Part shown: piece by piece, positions 60,034 to 64,000 of the stretch
Layout: each line of letters opens with the position of its first letter
Numbering within the stretch: the first letter of the stretch is position 1
Assembly (NCBI RefSeq): GCF_004345645.1
Contig: NZ_SLWS01000009.1
Coordinates: 430,248-494,247 of the forward strand
Direction of reading: 5' to 3'
DNA length: 64,000 bases
Source of the DNA: Actinocrispum wychmicini
Lineage (GTDB): Bacteria; Actinomycetota; Actinomycetes; Mycobacteriales; Pseudonocardiaceae
The notes under the pieces: generated by a model
Seen by the model: only the letters and a program-made list of their open reading frames with translations
Databases searched by the model: none
What the model was told of the DNA's origin: nothing
Made by a program: the position numbers and the translations under genes

Positions 60034-62009
60034 CGGCTCGCCACCTCCTGGACCGACCCGGCGAGGACGAGCGTGTGCGAGCCGGGCGTGAACTGCTGGG
60101 TCTGCTCGTGGTACGTACCGTCGACGTCCCGCCACTGGATGTGCGCGGTGACTGGCCCGTTGGCCGTGCCTAGTCCGAAGTGGACGTCGAAGCTGCGCTT
60201 GCCGCCGTGCCCGCTGGCACCGTCCAACCGGGACACCTGAGTGCGACCGTCCGAAGTGGTCACCGTGACGGTGGCGCCGTACGCGGGCGTACCGGTCGAC
60301 TCCAGGCCCATGTGCGGGTCCTTGTCGGTCGACGGCCGGTACAGCTGCAGGTTGAGGAAGCCGCCGCGGTCGGGCGCGTCGTTGCGGTAGAACGCCGGCG
60401 GGCCCCACTGCCTGGCCACCGCCAGGTCGAGCCGACCGGTCCCGGTGGTGTCACCCATGGCCACGCCACGGGTGGGAATGGCCACGCCGAGGCCGATCTG
60501 CCGGCTCACGTTCACCCACGTGCCGTCCGCGGCCTTGCCGTAGAAGCCCAGCACCTCGTGGCCGGACAGGTCGTCGCCGGGTTGCACGTTCGGCCACATC
60601 AGCGGGTTGGCCAGCTGCGTGTCGTTGTTCATCGCCAACTCCTGCAGCCACGCCCACCGGTTGTTGTCGCCCTGGACGAAGCCGTCGGTCTGGACCACGT
60701 CGAGGTTGCCGCTGTTGCGGAAGTCGGCCATCTTGACGTCCCAGCACCAGCCGGTCCACGCCATCCCCAGCTCCTGCGCCTCCTGGGTGAACGGCGCGAT
60801 TCCCTGGTCCAGCTTGGCCTTCATGTCAGCCTGGCTCTTGGCCTGGTTGATCCAGACCATGTTGCTCTCCTCCAGGCCCCACGCGGTGGTGATATTGCTG
60901 ACCACCATGTCGAACCGCCCGCTGCCGGTCAGGTCCCCGAAGTCCACGCCCATGCCCTTGAACGACGCGTTGCCGAGCACGAACGACTTCGCCGTACCGG
61001 GATTGCGCTCGCCGAACGCCTCAGTGAACCGGATCTGGTCCCGAGTGGACACGTTGTGCAGCAGGTGGTGGTGCCCGAAGTCGTTGGCGACGTACAGTTC
61101 GGGCTTGCCGGTGCCGGTCAGGTCGGCCGAGGCGATCCCCAGGGTCCAGCCGGTGGCCGCGTCGAACGGCACCGCGTCAACGTCTTCTACATAGGACACC
61201 GCCGGTTTGTCCCCTGTGGACGCCGAGTGCCAGCGCAGCACGTGCGCGCCGCCGCCGTTGCGTGCGTTGGACAGCGACGCGGGCATCTGGACGTTGTTGA
61301 GGCCGTTCGGATTGATGATGTCGGAGTCCGGGAAGTAGTTGCCGACGTAGATGTCGGGCTGCCCGTCGCCGTTGTAGTCGTCCACATTGACCGCGTTGGT
61401 GTTCCACCGCGGCCCGTGGTACTTGCCGTCCACCGTGTTCGACGGCACCAGTTCCTGCGGGTAGTATGAACTCAGCGACACGTCCATCCTGTCGGACTTG
61501 GCCAGGAACACCACCGGTGTCCGGCCCCAGTAGTACACCAGCAGGTCCATCCGCCCGTCGCCGTTGTAGTCGCCGGGCACACAGCCCATCGGCGCCATGG
61601 CGTCGTCCATCGGCAGCGGCGCCGGGTTCAGGACGAACGGGGTGAACTGGTCCTCGGCGGGCGCGGTCGGGGTGTAGGTCACCACCACCTCGTCGGTCCG
61701 GGTGTCCACAATGCACATCGCGTCCGACCTGCCGTGCCCGGCAAGGTCGTTGATGGCGATGCTGGCGCCGACCGCGGAGATCCACGACCGGATCTTGTAG
61801 TAGGCCGGGTTCACCTGCCGCACGGTCCGCATCGGCTGGTCTGCGTACCCGGGTGGAAAACTGATGGGCAGCTCGTGGAACCGGTACTTGGCGGCGACCT
61901 GGTCGGCGTCGGCACTGGCCACACTCGCCTGGGACACCCAGGCCAGCGCGCTCGCCAGAAGAATCGCCGCCACGCCGGGAATCAACCTGCGTACTCGTTC
62001 GCGGGACAC
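60030..62009 (-). CDS. UnbV-type secreted beta-propeller protein (FG-GAP/VCBS, ASPIC)
   Basis: A 659-residue protein with a Sec signal peptide (basic start, hydrophobic core, SVASADA near residue 34). It carries several calcium-binding FG-GAP/VCBS blades (DYNGDGRMDLLVYYWG, DYNGDGQPDIYVGNYF, DTTGTGRLDLAVARQW) and an ASPIC/UnbV C-terminal domain with SGHGGKRSFDVHFGLG. This is the UnbV family conserved in enediyne clusters. It is the first gene of the long leftward operon, coupled to UnbU by ATGA. Its secretion suggests a role outside the membrane, which no one has clearly defined. Confidence 0.88.
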   Translation of the reverse strand: MSRERVRRLIPGVAAILLASALAWVSQASVASADADQVAAKYRFHELPISFPPGYADQPMRTVRQVNPAYYKIRSWISAVGASIAINDLAGHGRSDAMCIVDTRTDEVVVTYTPTAPAEDQFTPFVLNPAPLPMDDAMAPMGCVPGDYNGDGRMDLLVYYWGRTPVVFLAKSDRMDVSLSSYYPQELVPSNTVDGKYHGPRWNTNAVNVDDYNGDGQPDIYVGNYFPDSDIINPNGLNNVQMPASLSNARNGGGAHVLRWHSASTGDKPAVSYVEDVDAVPFDAATGWTLGIASADLTGTGKPELYVANDFGHHHLLHNVSTRDQIRFTEAFGERNPGTAKSFVLGNASFKGMGVDFGDLTGSGRFDMVVSNITTAWGLEESNMVWINQAKSQADMKAKLDQGIAPFTQEAQELGMAWTGWCWDVKMADFRNSGNLDVVQTDGFVQGDNNRWAWLQELAMNNDTQLANPLMWPNVQPGDDLSGHEVLGFYGKAADGTWVNVSRQIGLGVAIPTRGVAMGDTTGTGRLDLAVARQWGPPAFYRNDAPDRGGFLNLQLYRPSTDKDPHMGLESTGTPAYGATVTVTTSDGRTQVSRLDGASGHGGKRSFDVHFGLGTANGPVTAHIQWRDVDGTYHEQTQQFTPGSHTLVLAGSVQEVASR

Positions 62010-62284
62010 TGTTTTCTCTCTCCCCTCTGCAGCGCGAAGAAAATTGCGTGCGGAGCGTTGTCGGACACGTGGCGGCTGTCACGGCTCGCCGATTCACTGC
62101 CAAGCCAGCATCAGTCACCGGTGGGAGAACCCGCTTCTCCCACGTTGCCGCTGGCAGCCGGGCCCACGCTGGGCACGGACGGAGTAGCCGCACCGCCCCC
62201 ACGGAATGTGATGCTCGACCGCAGCCCGTCCCTTGCGGCGCGCTGGTCAGTGGCTACCCCGAATCCAGATCTGCGAGGATTTCA
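62010..62284. promoter_or_regulatory. Divergent intergenic region
   Basis: 275 bases between the leftward UnbV operon and the rightward GMC oxidoreductase; it must hold the main promoter of the enediyne operon. I see no convincing palindrome or -35/-10 pair. The rightward frame is open through it, but a good GAGGA site near 62276 marks ATG 62285 as the real start. Confidence 0.5.
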
Positions 62285-63838
62285 ATGACGTTCCAGTATG
62301 ACGACATCATTGTCGGGGCCGGATCCGCCGGCGCGGTCCTGGCCGCCCGGTTGAGCGAGGACCCGGCGCGCCAGGTACTCGTACTCGAAGCGGGACCGGA
62401 CTTCCCGACACTGGAGAGCACTCCGCGCGACATCCTCAACGGCAGCTCGATGTCGTTGAACGACCACGACTGGCAGTTCCGCGCGGACATCCACGACGGA
62501 CGCCGGATCCGGTTCCCACGGGCGAAACTCACCGGCGGCTCGTCCGGTGTCACCGCCACGGTGGCGTTGCGCGGCGTGCCGGCGGACTACGACGAGTGGG
62601 CGCGGCTCGGCAACCCCGGCTGGGCCTGGCCGGAGGTGCTGCAGCGGTTCATCCGGCTGGAGGACGACATCGACTTCGGCGACGGCGAGTTCCACGGCCG
62701 AGGCGGACCGTTCCCGATCCGCCGGTGGCACAACGAGGAACTGACGGCGGGCCAGCGCGCGTTCATCACCGCGTGCCTCGACGCGGGCTACCCGGAGGTG
62801 AAGGACCACAACCACCCGGAGGCCACCGGCGTCGGCTCAATCCCGTCCAGCAGGTGGGACGACCTGCCCAGCGTGCGGGTCAACACAGCGATGACGTACC
62901 TGCGCTCGGCCCGTGGCCGGCAGAACCTGACCATCCGCGCCGGCGTACTGGTGCACTCGGTGACGTTCGACGGGTCAACGGCCACCGGCGTGCTGGCATC
63001 TACCGACGGCGGCCCGGCCGAGCAGATCACCGCCCGACGCGTGATCCTGGCCGCCGGCGCCGTCGCCTCCCCGATGATCCTGATGCGCTCCGGCATCGGC
63101 CCGTCAGATGAGCTGCGCCGGCACGGCATCGACGTGCGCGCAGACCTACAAGGCGTCGGCGCGAACCTGATCGACCACCCCCGCACAGGCGTGTTCATGA
63201 CGCCCCAACCAGGCTCGTTCGACTCCACCGAACCGTTCCTGCAGGAGATCCTGCGAACAACGTCCGCGACCAACGGGGAATTCAACGACCTGCAGTACTA
63301 CATGGTCAACCACTTCGACCTGGCCCTGTTCCCAGAACTGCAGATGCTCGCCGGCGGCCCCACAATCCTCGGCATCATGGTGGTCCACCAGAAGCCGAAA
63401 TCCCGCGGCCGTCTCACCCTGACCAGCGCGGACCCCACCGCACCACCGGACGTGAGACTGAACTTCCTTGCCGCGCAGGAGGATTACGACGTCCTGGTGG
63501 AAGGTGTGCGCAACAGCTTCCACCTGGTCAACCACCCCAGCATTCGCAAACTGGGCAACACCCTCGTCGTCCTGCGCGACGAAATGGCCGATAACGACGA
63601 CATGCTGCGGTTCTACGTCAAAGCCAGCCTGGACAGCGCCTACCATCCTGTGGGCACAGCCCGGATGGGGACCTCGGACGACGACGGCGCCGTGGTGAGT
63701 GAGCGGGGTGCGGTGCACGGCTTCGATTCGCTTTACGTCTGCGACGCGTCGATCATGCCCACTATTGTTCGGTGCAACACTAACCCTACTTCCATTATGA
63801 TTGGGGAACGGACTTCCGATTGGCTTCGGGCTGGGTGA
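62285..63838 (+). CDS. GMC family FAD oxidoreductase
   Basis: A 517-residue glucose-methanol-choline oxidoreductase. The FAD-binding VGAGSAGAVLAARLSEDP and later the signature FPRAKLTGGSSGV are present; the C-terminal catalytic region has SAYHPVGTARMG with an active-site-type His and ends in NTNPTSIMIGERTSDWL. It oxidises an alcohol or amine with FAD. It is the only rightward gene near the right edge and is divergent from the UnbV operon, suggesting it belongs to the enediyne locus as a tailoring enzyme. Confidence 0.9.
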   Translation: MTFQYDDIIVGAGSAGAVLAARLSEDPARQVLVLEAGPDFPTLESTPRDILNGSSMSLNDHDWQFRADIHDGRRIRFPRAKLTGGSSGVTATVALRGVPADYDEWARLGNPGWAWPEVLQRFIRLEDDIDFGDGEFHGRGGPFPIRRWHNEELTAGQRAFITACLDAGYPEVKDHNHPEATGVGSIPSSRWDDLPSVRVNTAMTYLRSARGRQNLTIRAGVLVHSVTFDGSTATGVLASTDGGPAEQITARRVILAAGAVASPMILMRSGIGPSDELRRHGIDVRADLQGVGANLIDHPRTGVFMTPQPGSFDSTEPFLQEILRTTSATNGEFNDLQYYMVNHFDLALFPELQMLAGGPTILGIMVVHQKPKSRGRLTLTSADPTAPPDVRLNFLAAQEDYDVLVEGVRNSFHLVNHPSIRKLGNTLVVLRDEMADNDDMLRFYVKASLDSAYHPVGTARMGTSDDDGAVVSERGAVHGFDSLYVCDASIMPTIVRCNTNPTSIMIGERTSDWLRAG

Positions 63839-64000
63839 TTCTTCAGCCCCTAATTTACGCTTTGCGGGGTAAAGGTCGGAGTATTGCCCTTTTCGTTCGG
63901 ACTGGAAAGATTTTTCGCTCGCCGCGAGGGCAGGCCGCCAAGAGGGAGCCCTTTCCTGGGTGTTGCTGGTTGTTTTAGTTGTCTTAGTCGCGGCGCCTCC
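63839..64000. other. Right-edge intergenic tail
   Basis: 162 bases after the GMC gene with lower GC content than the rest of the window. A weak CCCC/GGGG hairpin (near 63848-63870) could be a terminator. No gene is visible; it is too short to exclude the end of another gene. Confidence 0.35.

Noticed and set aside
62048..62284. 79-codon N-terminal extension of the GMC oxidoreductase
   Set aside because: Family proteins begin at the FAD motif; ATG 62285 has a good ribosome site and the extension is compositionally unlike protein.
1..64000. CRISPR arrays, rRNA and tRNA genes
   Set aside because: No regularly spaced identical short repeats and no rRNA- or tRNA-like segments were noticed; the only regular repeats are the WD40 cores and the 54-bp minisatellite, both in coding sequence. 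tRNAs were not searched by computation.

Overview
The window is very GC-rich, uses many GTG starts, has tightly overlapping operons and carries a mycothiol-type enzyme family. Together these point to a filamentous actinomycete, probably of the Pseudonocardiales; the genus is inference. No rRNA, tRNA or CRISPR was seen. No intergenic gap exceeds about 300 bases.

Left part (1-15.5 kb). A leftward gene that runs off the window edge encodes a caspase-like / STAND NTPase / WD40 protein. An overlapping gene upstream encodes an LCAT-like alpha/beta hydrolase. Divergent from these is a secreted PQQ-type sugar dehydrogenase with PKD, LamG and FN3 modules, closed by a perfect palindrome and followed by a cupin remnant and a methyltransferase. 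A four-gene sulfur amino acid cluster (10.5-15.3 kb) contains a serine O-acetyltransferase-like protein, a DMT exporter fused to a JAMM (Mec-like) peptidase, a cysteine synthase-like enzyme and a cysteine desulfurase-like enzyme. A MITE-like near-palindrome separates it from the next operon.

Catabolic part (15.5-33.2 kb). A MarR regulator sits between two copies of the same operator-like palindrome (TGTTGW-N5-TCAACA). Leftward lies an eight-gene, fully overlapping polyamine/amino-alcohol uptake and degradation operon: aldehyde dehydrogenase, aminotransferase, four ABC transporter genes, a kinase-M23-phospholyase fusion and an amidohydrolase. Rightward lies an acyl-CoA operon: HMG-CoA lyase-like, two enoyl-CoA hydratases, class III CoA-transferase, acyl-CoA synthetase and nitronate monooxygenase-like. 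The two arms look like one regulon that takes up an amine and converts it to a CoA-linked acid.

Middle (33.2-39.6 kb). A TetR regulator, a core MetE-like protein, an MFS transporter, an UbiB-type kinase and a PLP-fold protein whose Schiff-base lysine appears replaced by threonine.

Right part (39.6-64 kb): an enediyne biosynthetic locus. Its hallmark is an iterative enediyne polyketide synthase (KS-AT-ACP-KR-DH-PPTase, 50.3-56.1 kb). It is followed by a hotdog thioesterase fused to a flavin reductase and accompanied by UnbU- and UnbV-type proteins, two AhpD-like proteins, a duplicated-loop SDR, a mycothiol-type isomerase and an acyl-CoA carboxylase beta subunit. Nearly all genes from 62.0 down to 39.6 kb read leftward, so the locus may include the flavoprotein with an 18-residue repeat tail, the carotenoid-oxygenase-like protein that seems to have lost its iron ligands, the HxlR-SCP2 regulator and RibBA (flavin supply). 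No UnbL (DUF1702) gene is in the window; the cluster probably continues past 64 kb, beyond the divergent GMC oxidoreductase.
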